Below, in pieces: positions 38,101-47,076 of a DNA stretch of 64,000 bases. This DNA comes from Kitasatospora viridis (GTDB taxonomy: Bacteria; Actinomycetota; Actinomycetes; Streptomycetales; Streptomycetaceae). The DNA lies in NCBI RefSeq assembly GCF_007829815.1, contig NZ_VIWT01000001.1, positions 2,441,501 through 2,505,500 of the forward strand, written 5' to 3'. The notes below the pieces were generated by a model. That model did not search any database, was not told the DNA's origin, and saw only the letters and a list, made by a program, of their open reading frames with translations. Both the position numbers and the translations under genes were made by a program. The stretch's first letter is position 1, and every line of letters starts with the position of its first letter.

Positions 38101-39312
38101 GTGGGCTACCTGGCCCTGCTCCGCGCCCCGCACGTCACCCGGCTGCTGGCCGGCACCCTGCTCGGCCGACTGCCCGCCGGGATGACCGCCCTGGTGATCG
38201 CCCTGGCGCTGCGCGAGGCCGGGGCGCCCTACAGCAGGATCGGGCTGGCCACCGCGGCCTACGCGCTCGCCGCCGCGATCGGCGGACCGGTGCTCGGCCG
38301 GATCGTCGACCGCACCGGCCAGCCCCGGGTGCTGCTCTGCTCCGCCGTGGTGGCCGGCCTCGGCTACGCGCTGCTGGCACTGGCGCCCGGCAGCGCGCCG
38401 GCCGCGATCGGCGGCGCGGCGGTCGCCGGGCTGGCGATGCCCCCGCTGGAGCCCTGCCTGCGCGCGCTCTGGCCGGAGGTGGTGGCCGAGGACCAGTTGG
38501 ACACCGCCTACGCCTTCGACTCCGCCTCGCAGCAGATCCTCTACGTGGCCGGCCCGCTCGCGGTGGCCGGGATCGCCGGCACCGTCGGGCCGGTGGCCGC
38601 GCTCTGGGCGGCCGCCGGGCTCGGCCTGCTCGGCGCCCTGGTGGTGGCCACCGCCGCCCCGGCCCGCCGCTGGCGCGCGCCGGCCCGGGCGCACGGCGCG
38701 GGGCTGTTGGGGCCGCTGCGCTCCCCCGGGCTGGTGCTGCTGCTGGTCGGCCTGGCCGGCGCGGGCTGGTCGGTCGGCGCGCAGAACGTGCTCTTCATCG
38801 CCTACGCCGAGCGGCACCGCGGCGCGCTGCCCGGCGGGGCCGGCCTGCTGCTCGCGCTGGCCGCCTTCGCCGGCCTGCTCGGCGCGCTCGGCTACGGCGC
38901 GGTCAAGTGGCGCAGCAGCACCGGCACCCGCACCTGGGCGATGGCCCTGGCGATGGCCGCCTGCTACCTGCCGCTGCTCGCGCTGCCCGGCCCGTGGCCG
39001 ATGGCCGCGCTGGCCTTCCTCTCCGGTCTGGGCCTGGCCCCGCTGCTGGCGGCCGCGTTCGTGCTGGTCGCCGAGCTGGCCCCGGTCGGCACGGTGACCG
39101 AGGCGTTCGCCTGGCTGGTCACCCTGTTCGCGACCGGCAACGCGCTGGGCTACGCCGTCTCCGGCTCGCTGGTGCAGGTCTCGCTGACCGCCGTCACCTG
39201 GTGCGCGGTCGGCGGGGTGACGCTCGGCGGGCTGCTGCTCTTCGCGGCCCGGGGCCGGCTGGACGCGCCAGTGGCGCCGCTGGGGGCGGCGCCACTGGTG
39301 GCTGCGGTCTGA
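38101..39312 (+). CDS. MFS transporter
   Basis: This 403-residue protein has about 12 membrane helices. It begins GYLALLRAPHVTRLLAGTLLGRLPAGM, a common opening of small MFS drug-efflux-type carriers. The loop 2-3 motif A is GRIVDRTGQPRVLL, and the second half has VKWRSSTGTRTWAM at the equivalent loop. The substrate is unknown. The start is GTG 38101, with GGGAGAAACC immediately before it. Its last codons form a strong hairpin (39268-39298). The palindrome in its promoter suggests ligand-controlled expression. Confidence 0.85.
   Translation: MGYLALLRAPHVTRLLAGTLLGRLPAGMTALVIALALREAGAPYSRIGLATAAYALAAAIGGPVLGRIVDRTGQPRVLLCSAVVAGLGYALLALAPGSAPAAIGGAAVAGLAMPPLEPCLRALWPEVVAEDQLDTAYAFDSASQQILYVAGPLAVAGIAGTVGPVAALWAAAGLGLLGALVVATAAPARRWRAPARAHGAGLLGPLRSPGLVLLLVGLAGAGWSVGAQNVLFIAYAERHRGALPGGAGLLLALAAFAGLLGALGYGAVKWRSSTGTRTWAMALAMAACYLPLLALPGPWPMAALAFLSGLGLAPLLAAAFVLVAELAPVGTVTEAFAWLVTLFATGNALGYAVSGSLVQVSLTAVTWCAVGGVTLGGLLLFAARGRLDAPVAPLGAAPLVAAV
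39268..39298. terminator. Perfect hairpin inside the 3-prime end of the MFS gene
   Basis: CCAGTGGCGCCGC (39268-39280) and its exact complement (39286-39298) form a 13-bp stem with a TGGGG loop, ending 14 bases before the stop codon. The 37-bp gap to the convergent wall-protein gene has no other hairpin, so this is probably the shared terminator, built into the coding sequence. Confidence 0.55.
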
Positions 39313-39349
39313 CCGTCAATCAACTGGCGGTCGGCCAGCTACCGGTCGG

Positions 39350-42300
39350 TCAGCTATGCCTCCCGGAGCGGGGCCGGCGGTAGGCGACCACGCAGATCAC
39401 CGCACCGGCGAGCACCGCGATCGCACCGAGCACGGTGAGGAACTCACCGGGCACCGAGCTGCCGGTGTGCGGGAGTTCGCCGGTCGGGCTCGGCGAGGTG
39501 GTCGGGGTCACCGTCCCGGTCGGGCTGCCGGTGGGCGTCGCCGTCTCGGTGGGCGACGGGCTCGGCGAGGGAGTCGGCGTCGGGGTGGGCGTCGGCGTCG
39601 GCGTCGGCGTCGGGATCGGGGCCGGCACCACGCCCATGTCCAGGGTCAGGTTCCGCTGACCACCCGTCACCGTGACGCTCTGGGTGATCCCGGTCCCCTG
39701 GTCCGCCGAGGACCACTTCGCCGGATCCGTGCCCTGGTGCCGCTTGGACACCGTGGTGCCCGCCGGCAGCGTGCTCAGGTCGAACTGCACCGCGTACGTC
39801 CCGTCCGGCAGGTTCTCGAACAGGTAGTGCCCGGTCGCGTCGGTCACCGTGCTGACCGGCTTGCCCATCTTGTCGCGGACCGGCTGGCCGTTGCCGTCCA
39901 GCAGGTTGACCTTGACGCCCTGGACCCCGGCGTCGTTGCCCTGCTGGATGCCCGAATCGTTCTGGTCCAGCCAGACGAAGTCGCCGATCGCGTTGTCGTT
40001 CCTCGGCGGCTCGACCACGCCCATGTCCAGGGTCAGGTCGCGCTGCCCGCCGGCCACCGTGACGCTCTGGGTGATCCCGCTCGCCTGGTCCGCCGAGGAC
40101 CACTTCGCCGGATCCGTGCCCTGGTGCCGCTTGGACACCGTGGCGCCGGGCGGCAGCGTGCTCAGGTCGAACTGCACCGCGTACGTCCCGTCCGGCAGGT
40201 TCTCGAACAGGTAGTGCCCGGTCGCGTCGGTCACCGTGCTGACCGGCTTGCCCATCTTGTCGCGGACCGGCTGGCCGTTGCCGTCCAGCAGGTTGACCTT
40301 GACGCCCTGGACCCCGGCGTCGTTGCCCTGCTGGATGCCCGAGTCGTTCTGGTCCAGCCAGACGAAGTCGCCGATCGCGTTGTCGTTCCTCGGCGGCTCG
40401 ACCACGCCCATGTCCAGGGTCAGGTCGCGCTGCCCGCCGGCCACCGTGACGCTCTGGGTGATCCCGCTCGCCTGGTCCGCCGAGGACCACTTCGCCGGAT
40501 CCGTGCCCTGGTGCCGCTTGGACACCGTGGCGCCGGGCGGCAGCGTGGTCAGGTCGAACTGCACCGCGTACGTCCCGTCCGGCAGGTTCTCGAACAGGTA
40601 GTGCCCGGTCGCGTCGGTCACCGTGCTGACCGGCTTGCCCATCTTGTCGCGGACCGGCTGGCCGTTGCCGTCCAGCAGGTTGACCTTGACGCCCCGGACG
40701 CCGGTGTCGTTGCCCTGCTGGATGCCCGAGTCGTTCTTGTCCAGCCAGACGAAGTCGCCGATCGCGTTGTCCGAGGGCTTGGTCTGCTTGACCGCGACGC
40801 CCACCTTGGCCGGCTCGGCGGGCAGCAGCTGGCCGCCGCTGGCGTCGGTGGCGGTGTAGGCGAAGCTGTTCCAGGCGTACTCGCCGTCAGGCGCGTCCAC
40901 CGAGGCGACCATCGGCCAGGTCAGGGTGAACGAGGCGCCGGCGGCCAGGGTGCCGGGGCGGTGCACCCGGAACCAGGTGGCGGTGCCCGGGCCGGGGAAG
41001 GTGGTGCTCCAGGCCGCGCCGGCGTTGCAGCCGGTGCGGGTGACCAGGGCGGTCTCCACGCAGGGGTTGGGGTCGGTGGTGTACTCGATCACCACGGTCG
41101 GGTCGCTGCTGGTGATGGGCTGGCTGAGCGAGGGGGTCCAGGTCGAGCCGCGGGCCGCGTCCTGGGTCAGCACGTAGTGGTCGCCCGGGGTGGGCAGCGC
41201 GTCGTAGGCGATGAAGTCGCTCACCGGGTCGGGCGAGTCGTTGCGCACCGTCATCCGGTAGGAGAGCTGACCACCCGGGGTGGCGGAGCCGATGGCGCCG
41301 TAGTCCTGGTCCAGGTCGCCCTTGACCTCCTTGAAGGACCGCAGCACGCTCGGTGCCTGCACCTCGATGGTCGAACTGGCGTGGCACATCAGCTCGGAGG
41401 TGTTGCCGTTGCCGTTCAGGTCCAGCGTGTCCGGCACGCCGGTGTCGTTGCCGCTGAACATGCAGGCGACCGGCTCGGTCGGCTGGTCCACCGTCACGTA
41501 GACGTCGTTGGTCATGATGCCGGGGCCGACGCTGCCCGCCACCTGGACGTCGAAGAGCATCCGGTAGGCCAGCGGGTCGTGCAGGTACGTCATGTCGGGC
41601 GCGCCGGGCGGCCACTCCATCCGGACGATCTGCCGGCCGTCCGGACCGGGGGTCACGGTGATCGACCGCGGGGCCTTGGCGTCCGGGTAGTTCGGGTCCG
41701 GGCGGGCCGAGCCGTCGATGTAGACCACGCCGGCCGGCAGCACGTCGTAGAGCACCAGCGGGCGGGTCAGGTCGCGGGCGCTGCGGTTGTACGGGATCAC
41801 CTGGAAGGTGGCCTTGCCGCCGGGCGCGGAGAGCGAGCCGGAGACCGTGGTCTTGGCGGCGCCCAGGTTGGTGGCGGCCTTGATGCTGGTGCTGGCGCAG
41901 GAGTTGGCCGAGGAGTTGTTGGTGCCGTCGGTGGCCGCGGTGTCCAGGCAGTTGGTCAGCGGGTCGGGCGCGGTGCGGCCGTCGTGGCCCGGCGTGGCCA
42001 CCTGGGTGACCAACTGCACCGCGTTGCCCGGGCTCCAACCGGTCGGGATCGGGCCGTTCCAGGTGAACTTGAGGCCGTCCAGCCAGCGGCCGGCCGGGAT
42101 GCCCAGGATGTCCTGGCCGGGGTCGCCCGCACCCGTCGCGAAGGTGATCCGGCGGCTGGTGGAGCCGTTCAGCGGGTTGGTCGGGCTGAAGGTCAGCCAG
42201 GTCGGGTCGCCGTTCAGCCGGTACTGGAAGGTCAGCGCGATGCTGGTCGGGTTCCACGGCTCGAACTGCAGCGACTGCGGGTAGATCCAGTTGTAGATGC

Positions 42301-43351
42301 CGTCAGTCGAACCGGCGCCCGGGTCGGTCATGGTCAGGCTGGTCGCCGGGCCGGCCGTGTTGGTGGCCGAGAGGCTGAAGGAGTTGAGGTCGCCGGAGGT
42401 GACCTGGGAGCCCCACACCTTGCTGGCGGTGACCACCACGCCGGTGGTCGGCTCGCGGAACTGGCCGGTGGTGGCGCTGGCGTCGTCCAGCTTCCGCTCG
42501 CCCTCGCCCAGCGGAGAGCCGTTCAGGTCCACGGTGTTGGTCGCCGTGGAGCCGGTCGGGAAGGTCGGGTCGGGGTAGTTAACCACCATCGCGCCGGGGA
42601 TCTGGCAGCCGCCCTGGCCGTTCGAGGAGTAAAACGCCCCGATGTCGTAGCGCCAGACGTTGGGGTCGGTGGTGACCTGGGTCCAGCCGGGCGAGCGGCT
42701 GGTGTCCACCACCGCGCCGGTCGGCAGGGTGTCGACCAGGTTGCTGCCGTCCAGGTCCACGTTCGGCACGTTGTTGGTCGCGCACGCGCTGAACTGGTAG
42801 GTGACGGTGCGTCCGTCCTGGCTGCTGGTCTGGATGCCCTTGGTCACCGTGTAGTGCGGCTGCACCTCGGCCTTGGTGTCCGCGCTGGCGTTCTGGGTGG
42901 TCTCGCCGGTGGCCGACATGGTGGCCGAGTTGGTCGAGGCGGCGCCGTTGGGGGTGGTGAAGTTGGGGTACTTCATCACCACCGTGATGGTGGCCGTGGT
43001 GCCGGGGCTGAGGTCCTTGAGCTTGATGTCCATGGTGCCGCCCATCGCCCCCTGGGCGGGCACGGTGGAGCCGGCCTCGTCCACCGTGGACGGGTCGGGC
43101 GACCAGCCGACGAACTGCATGTTCGGCGGCAGGGTGTCGGTGATCAGCCCGTTGGTGCACTCGGAGACCGAGCAGGTGTACCGCAGGGTGAAGGTGACGT
43201 TCTCCCCAGGAGACGCGGTCGCCTTGTCCACCGTCTTGCTGAAGGAGATGGCGGCTTGTGCCGGTGGGGCCAGCACGCCGCTGCCCAGCAGTGAGCCCGC
43301 TAGGAGGGCGAGTACCGAGACGATCCGCCCGGTCCGGAAGGGAGTGCGCAT
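39350..43351 (-). CDS. Large LPXTG wall-anchored protein with DUF11-like and SdrD-B-like repeats
   Basis: This ~1333-residue secreted protein has a signal peptide at 1-33 (RTGRIVSVLALLAGSLLGSG, ending AQA). Residues ~35-840 are a series of beta-sandwich DUF11-like domains (TFTLRYTCSVSECTNGLITD, LTMTDPGAGSTDGIY, QLSYRMTVRNDSPDP). At ~853-1240 are three Cna-B/SdrD-B-like domains of 129 residues each (NAIGDFVWLDxNDSGIQQGN). A TP/SP-rich stalk follows, then LPHTG (~1293), a hydrophobic helix and RRPRSGRHS, the full sortase signal. It should be linked covalently to the cell wall. ATG 43351 gives the proper signal peptide, and the ATG at 43378 would add nine polar residues. Confidence 0.88.
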   Translation of the reverse strand: MRTPFRTGRIVSVLALLAGSLLGSGVLAPPAQAAISFSKTVDKATASPGENVTFTLRYTCSVSECTNGLITDTLPPNMQFVGWSPDPSTVDEAGSTVPAQGAMGGTMDIKLKDLSPGTTATITVVMKYPNFTTPNGAASTNSATMSATGETTQNASADTKAEVQPHYTVTKGIQTSSQDGRTVTYQFSACATNNVPNVDLDGSNLVDTLPTGAVVDTSRSPGWTQVTTDPNVWRYDIGAFYSSNGQGGCQIPGAMVVNYPDPTFPTGSTATNTVDLNGSPLGEGERKLDDASATTGQFREPTTGVVVTASKVWGSQVTSGDLNSFSLSATNTAGPATSLTMTDPGAGSTDGIYNWIYPQSLQFEPWNPTSIALTFQYRLNGDPTWLTFSPTNPLNGSTSRRITFATGAGDPGQDILGIPAGRWLDGLKFTWNGPIPTGWSPGNAVQLVTQVATPGHDGRTAPDPLTNCLDTAATDGTNNSSANSCASTSIKAATNLGAAKTTVSGSLSAPGGKATFQVIPYNRSARDLTRPLVLYDVLPAGVVYIDGSARPDPNYPDAKAPRSITVTPGPDGRQIVRMEWPPGAPDMTYLHDPLAYRMLFDVQVAGSVGPGIMTNDVYVTVDQPTEPVACMFSGNDTGVPDTLDLNGNGNTSELMCHASSTIEVQAPSVLRSFKEVKGDLDQDYGAIGSATPGGQLSYRMTVRNDSPDPVSDFIAYDALPTPGDHYVLTQDAARGSTWTPSLSQPITSSDPTVVIEYTTDPNPCVETALVTRTGCNAGAAWSTTFPGPGTATWFRVHRPGTLAAGASFTLTWPMVASVDAPDGEYAWNSFAYTATDASGGQLLPAEPAKVGVAVKQTKPSDNAIGDFVWLDKNDSGIQQGNDTGVRGVKVNLLDGNGQPVRDKMGKPVSTVTDATGHYLFENLPDGTYAVQFDLTTLPPGATVSKRHQGTDPAKWSSADQASGITQSVTVAGGQRDLTLDMGVVEPPRNDNAIGDFVWLDQNDSGIQQGNDAGVQGVKVNLLDGNGQPVRDKMGKPVSTVTDATGHYLFENLPDGTYAVQFDLSTLPPGATVSKRHQGTDPAKWSSADQASGITQSVTVAGGQRDLTLDMGVVEPPRNDNAIGDFVWLDQNDSGIQQGNDAGVQGVKVNLLDGNGQPVRDKMGKPVSTVTDATGHYLFENLPDGTYAVQFDLSTLPAGTTVSKRHQGTDPAKWSSADQGTGITQSVTVTGGQRNLTLDMGVVPAPIPTPTPTPTPTPTPTPSPSPSPTETATPTGSPTGTVTPTTSPSPTGELPHTGSSVPGEFLTVLGAIAVLAGAVICVVAYRRPRSGRHS
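39631..40791. repeat. Three 387-bp direct tandem repeats
   Basis: The same block recurs at 39631, 40018 and 40405, each exactly 387 bp (129 codons) apart. Copies differ by only a few bases (for example the TTG/GTC and AAC/GTG changes near the VSKRHQ codons). They encode the three SdrD-B-like domains of the wall protein. Near-identity at DNA level points to recent duplication or gene conversion, and copy number may vary between strains. Confidence 0.93.
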
Positions 43352-43437
43352 ACCGTGCAGTTCATCCGACCGTCGCATGTACGCCCGGATGGCGCGATCA
43401 CCCCTGACGGCATTTCACCCGTACGGCGGGCATCCGA

Positions 43438-44487
43438 CTACGCCCCCGAGCCACCCGCCGTCGAGGCAGCCGTCGTCGAGGCAGCCGTCGTCGAGGACCT
43501 GACGAGCAGTCGGGTGGCCAGCGGCGGCTCCGGCTCCACCTGACGGCCCGCCAGCAGCGCCGCCAGGGCCGCCACCCCGGTGCGGCCGAGCTGCTCGCCC
43601 GGCAGGTCGACCGTGGTCAGCGGCGGGGTGAGCAGCGCGGCCACCGAGATGTTGTCGATCCCGACCACCGAGACGTCCGCCGGGATCCGCAGGCCCAGGT
43701 CGGCGGCGGCCTGGTAGACGCCGGAGGCCACCACGTCGTCGTCGCAGACCACCGCGTGCGGGCGGTCCGGGCGGCCGAGCAGCTCGGTGGCCACGGCCCG
43801 GGCGGCGGACTCGCCCCGGTTCAGCGAGACCGAGCACTCCGTCACCGCCAGCCCGGCGGCCGCCTTCTCGAAGGCCGCTTGGCGGACCCGGAAGGTGTAG
43901 GCGCTGTGCGCCGAGCGCAGCCGGCCGAGCCGTCGGTGGCCGAGCCCGGTCAGGTGGGCGACCGCGGCGGCCATCCCGCCGGCCAGGTCCAGCTCCACGG
44001 TCGGGGCGCCCCCGGCGGCGGCCGGGTCGGCGTCCAGGAAGACGGCGGGCGTGCCGGGCGGCAGCTCACCGAGCTGGCCGTCGTCCGGCGAGCAGATCAG
44101 CAGGCCGTCGAACCGGCTGGTGGTCGCGGCCTCGGCCAGCGTGGCGGCGCTCCAGCCGGAGCTGACCACGACGGACAACCCGTGCCGGGCCGCCTCCTCG
44201 TGCACCCCGGCCAACACCCGGCCGAAGAACGGGCCCTGCAGGTTGGGCACCGCCAGCATGGCCATCCCGCTGCGGCCCAGCCGCAGCTGCCGGCCGGCCG
44301 CCTGCGGGCGGTAGCCCAGCCCCCGGGCGGCCTCCAGCACCCGCTGCCGGGTGGCCTCGGAGACCCGGTGGCCGGCCTCGGCGCCGGAGAAGACCAGCGA
44401 GACGGTGGCCTGCGAGACGCCGGCCAGCTGGGCCACGTCCCGGCCGGTCGGACGGCGTGGGGGCAGTGTCCCCGCGGTGTCGGCCAC
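43438..44487 (-). CDS. LacI-family transcriptional regulator
   Basis: This 349-residue regulator has an N-terminal HTH and hinge (GRDVAQLAGVSQATVSLVFSG, then RVSEATRQRVLEAARGLGYRP). A periplasmic-binding-like effector domain follows (MAMLAVPNLQGPFFGRVLAGV through VVGIDNISVAALLTPPLTTVDLP). The C-terminus ends in a repeated STTAASTTAAST segment encoded by three 15-bp repeats. The GTG start is 3 bp from the DUF4229 stop. It sits immediately before the wall-protein gene on the same strand, so it could regulate it. LacI regulators more often control sugar use, and no sugar genes are nearby. Confidence 0.9.
   Translation of the reverse strand: MADTAGTLPPRRPTGRDVAQLAGVSQATVSLVFSGAEAGHRVSEATRQRVLEAARGLGYRPQAAGRQLRLGRSGMAMLAVPNLQGPFFGRVLAGVHEEAARHGLSVVVSSGWSAATLAEAATTSRFDGLLICSPDDGQLGELPPGTPAVFLDADPAAAGGAPTVELDLAGGMAAAVAHLTGLGHRRLGRLRSAHSAYTFRVRQAAFEKAAAGLAVTECSVSLNRGESAARAVATELLGRPDRPHAVVCDDDVVASGVYQAAADLGLRIPADVSVVGIDNISVAALLTPPLTTVDLPGEQLGRTGVAALAALLAGRQVEPEPPLATRLLVRSSTTAASTTAASTAGGSGA
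43455..43499. repeat. Three 15-bp tandem repeats at the LacI 3-prime end
   Basis: Units at 43455, 43470 and 43485 (consensus CCGTCGTCGAGGCAG) encode the Ser-Thr-Thr-Ala-Ala tail. Fifteen is a multiple of three, so copy changes would keep the frame. Confidence 0.85.
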
Positions 44488-44490
44488 GGC

Positions 44491-44820
44491 CTACTGCTGG
44501 CCGGCGGCGGCCCGGGCGGCGTCGTCGGCCGCGTCCTCCTCGGCGTTCTGCTCGGCGATCCGGCGGGCGGTGCGCTCCCGGATGCCGCCGACCTTGTCCA
44601 CCAGCTGCTCGGACATCTCGTTGCGCTGCTTGTGTAGCACCACGTAGCTGATCGGGGCCGAGACCAGCGCGGCCAGCAGCACCAGGAAGACCGCACCGGT
44701 CGCGCCGACCACCGGGAGCACCCCGAAGCGGCCGAGCAGCAGGGTGACCAGCAGGCAGGCGAGGAAGATGCTGGCCCGCAACGAGGTGTAGCGGAGCGTG
44801 GCGTGCTTCTTGCTGCTCAC
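44491..44820 (-). CDS. DUF4229 membrane protein
   Basis: This 109-residue actinobacterial protein has two membrane helices (FLACLLVTLLLGRFGVLPVV and AVFLVLLAALVSAPISYVVL). A charged cytoplasmic tail follows (HKQRNEMSEQLVDKVGGIRERTARRIAEQNAEED). This is the DUF4229 layout, and its function is unknown. It starts with GTG 44820. It is often near menaquinone or respiratory genes in Streptomyces as I recall, but that does not establish a role. Confidence 0.82.
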   Translation of the reverse strand: MSSKKHATLRYTSLRASIFLACLLVTLLLGRFGVLPVVGATGAVFLVLLAALVSAPISYVVLHKQRNEMSEQLVDKVGGIRERTARRIAEQNAEEDAADDAARAAAGQQ

Positions 44821-44900
44821 GGTGGCGTCCTTCGGATCTCGCGGGTACGGCAGGCATCCCAGTACAGCATGCCTGCCCGGCGGATCTTCGAGGACCTCGC

Positions 44901-45452
44901 TCAGTCGGCGGCCGGGGCCGGGGCCAGCGGCAGCCAGAAGGTGATGTCGTCCCGGTCGTCCCCCGGCGCCACCCGGATCGCGCCGGGCACCCGGCCGACC
45001 TCCGTGTAGCCGCAGGACTCGTAGAACCGCTCCAGCCCGAGCCCGCCCCGGCAGGTCAGCCGCAGGCCGGCCAGCCCCCAGGCGCGTCCGATCCGCTCGG
45101 CCTCGGCGAGCAGCTGCCGGCCGTAGCCGCGGCCCTGCTGCTTGGGGTCGACCATGACCCGCTTGAGCAGCCGCCAGTGCGCCATCAGCCCGAACCGCAT
45201 GCTCTCGAAGAAGAGCACCGCGACCAGCCGGCCGTCCCCGTCCCGGGCGACCAGCAGCCGGTCGGCGTCCTGGTCGTCGCTCGCGCCGAGGCCGCCGAAC
45301 TGCTTGTCGGCGGTCGGCCGGACCTCGTCCTCGGTGACCGGCGGCACGAAGCCCACCGCGCCGCCGGCATTGCTGGCCTCGGTCCAGAGCGTGGTGATCT
45401 CGGCCCGCAGCTCGGGCGTCGGTTCGGGGTCCAGGGTGAAGTGCAGCGCCAT
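44901..45452 (-). CDS. GNAT-family N-acetyltransferase
   Basis: This 183-residue acyltransferase has the acetyl-CoA-binding motif A at VMVDPKQQGRGYGRQLLAEAERIGRAWG (Q-x-x-G-x-G/A), followed by LTCRGGLGLERFYESCGYTEVGRV. An N-terminal extension of about 60 residues (PVTEDEVRPTADKQFG) is unusual but seen in some actinobacterial members. The substrate is unknown. The ATG at 45452 is 10 bp from the MFS stop, so the two are co-transcribed. Confidence 0.88.
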   Translation of the reverse strand: MALHFTLDPEPTPELRAEITTLWTEASNAGGAVGFVPPVTEDEVRPTADKQFGGLGASDDQDADRLLVARDGDGRLVAVLFFESMRFGLMAHWRLLKRVMVDPKQQGRGYGRQLLAEAERIGRAWGLAGLRLTCRGGLGLERFYESCGYTEVGRVPGAIRVAPGDDRDDITFWLPLAPAPAAD

Positions 45453-45462
45453 GCCGTCGAGC

Positions 45463-46770
45463 TTACTGAGCTGCGACGACGGTCCCGGCGGACGCCGGCA
45501 GCCGGTTGACCGCGAGGCAGCAGAGCACGGCGATCGCGCACAGCCCGCCGGCGCCGTACCAGGCCAGGTCGTAGTCGCCGAACTTGTCCCGCATCACGCC
45601 GGCCGCGGTGGACACGATCGAGGCGCCGATCTGGTGGCAGGCCAGCACCCAGCCGAAGACGATCGGCGCGTCCGCCCCGAAGTGGCGCCGGCAGAGCGCG
45701 ACGGTCGGCGGCACGGTGGCCACCCAGTCCAGCCCGTAGAAGATCACGAAGGCCAGGAAGGGCGGCTTCACGCTGATGTCGAAGAGCTGCGGGAGCAGCA
45801 GCAGCGAGAGGCCGCGCAGCGCGTAGTAGACGATCAGCAGCCGGCCGGAGTCGAAGCGGTCGGTGAACCAGCCGCTGGCCACCGTGCCGATCACGTCGAA
45901 GACGCCGATCAGTGCGAGCAGGTCGGCCGCGGTGGTCTCCGGCATGCCGTGGTCGTGCGCGGCCGGGATGAAGTGGGTGCCGACCAGGCCGACGGTGGTG
46001 GCGCCGCAGATCGCGAAGGAGCCGGCCAGCAGCCAGAAGACCCGGGTGCGCATGGCCTCCCGGAGCACCCGCAGGGTCCGGGAGACGGCCCGGCCGGAGC
46101 TGCGCGGCGGCAGTTCGTCGTCGGGGCCGGCGCCGTAGGGCAACAGGCCGAGGTCGGAGGGGTGTTCGCGCATCAGCAGCAGCACCGGCACCGCGACGGC
46201 GGTGGCGCAGAGCGAGACCACCACCACGGCGGTCCGCCAGCCGTGCGCGCCCACCAGCCAGGACAGCACCGGCAGGAAGACCAGGTTGCCGGCCGCGCCG
46301 GCCGCCGTGAGCACCCCGGTGACCAGCCCCTGGCGGGCCTTGAACCAGCGTCCGCTGATCGTGGTGGCGAAGGCGCCGGCCATGCTGCCGCTGCCCAGGC
46401 CCACCAGCACGCCCCAGCAGAGCAGCAGTTGCCAGGTCTGGGTCATCAGCACGGTCAGGCCGGCGCCGACCGAGATGGTGAGCAGCGCGCAGACCGTCAC
46501 CAGCCGCACCCCGAACCGGTCCATCAGCGCGGCGGCGAACGGCGCGGTCAGGCCGTAGAGGATCAGGTTGATCGAGACGGCCAGGCTGATGATCCCGTGC
46601 GACCAGCCGAACTCGCTGTTCCACGGCGTCATCATCAGGCCGGGGGTGGAGCGGAAGCCGGCCGAGCCGACCAGGACGAGCAGCGAGAGGGCGGCGATCA
46701 CCCAGGCGTAGTGCGGCCGGGTGGTGCGGCGGGCGGCGGTCTCGGCGCGGGCGGTTCTCAGCTGGGTCAC
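45463..46770 (-). CDS. MFS transporter, oxalate/formate-antiporter-like
   Basis: This 435-residue, 12-helix carrier resembles the monocarboxylate/OFA branch. TM1-2 contains YAWVIAALSLLVLVGSAGFRSTPGLMMTPWNSEFGW, the loop motif is DRFGVR, and SGRWFKARQGLVTGVLTAAGAAGN is TM4-5. The second half has the equivalent SGWFTDRFDSGR. I chose GTG 46770 because the upstream in-frame extension (54 residues) is Arg/Pro-rich and unlike a membrane protein. The substrate is unknown, probably a small carboxylate. Confidence 0.87.
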   Translation of the reverse strand: MTQLRTARAETAARRTTRPHYAWVIAALSLLVLVGSAGFRSTPGLMMTPWNSEFGWSHGIISLAVSINLILYGLTAPFAAALMDRFGVRLVTVCALLTISVGAGLTVLMTQTWQLLLCWGVLVGLGSGSMAGAFATTISGRWFKARQGLVTGVLTAAGAAGNLVFLPVLSWLVGAHGWRTAVVVVSLCATAVAVPVLLLMREHPSDLGLLPYGAGPDDELPPRSSGRAVSRTLRVLREAMRTRVFWLLAGSFAICGATTVGLVGTHFIPAAHDHGMPETTAADLLALIGVFDVIGTVASGWFTDRFDSGRLLIVYYALRGLSLLLLPQLFDISVKPPFLAFVIFYGLDWVATVPPTVALCRRHFGADAPIVFGWVLACHQIGASIVSTAAGVMRDKFGDYDLAWYGAGGLCAIAVLCCLAVNRLPASAGTVVAAQ

Positions 46771-47076
46771 ACCGGGGAGTCTCGCCGCCGGTCGGCGTTC
46801 GAACGAGTGGCCTGACTGCCATCTTCCGTCGGGATCGGGCCACTCGGCGCCTGCGGCGGACGGCCCGTGGCACCCCCGCCCGGGCCGTCCGCCGGTACGG
46901 GCCCTGACCCGCACTTCGGGACTGCTCCGCACTCGCCAAGCGGCTGCCTCGGCGTCAGATACCGCCTGCCGACCGACTCTTGACGTCCCCTCGCGACGGA
47001 GAGCTGCCCCAAGAGTGATCAGCCGGCCACATCACGTCAATGGTTCGTCCGAAATTCGGAACGATTGCGCGTCATT
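46771..47076. other. Intergenic region with operator-like palindrome
   Basis: This 306-bp gap separates the MFS gene and the ATPase gene, both minus. It contains TCCGAAATTCGGA (47048-47060), a palindrome around one central A, and ACTCTTG/CAAGAGT arms (46976-46982, 47010-47016). The MFS promoter should lie here, but I cannot fix its hexamers. No ORF is convincing. Confidence 0.4.

Noticed and set aside
39356..43294. 1312-codon plus-strand ORF opposite the wall protein
   Set aside because: Its repeats mirror the 387-bp tandem repeats of the minus-strand gene, and it has no signal or domain of its own.
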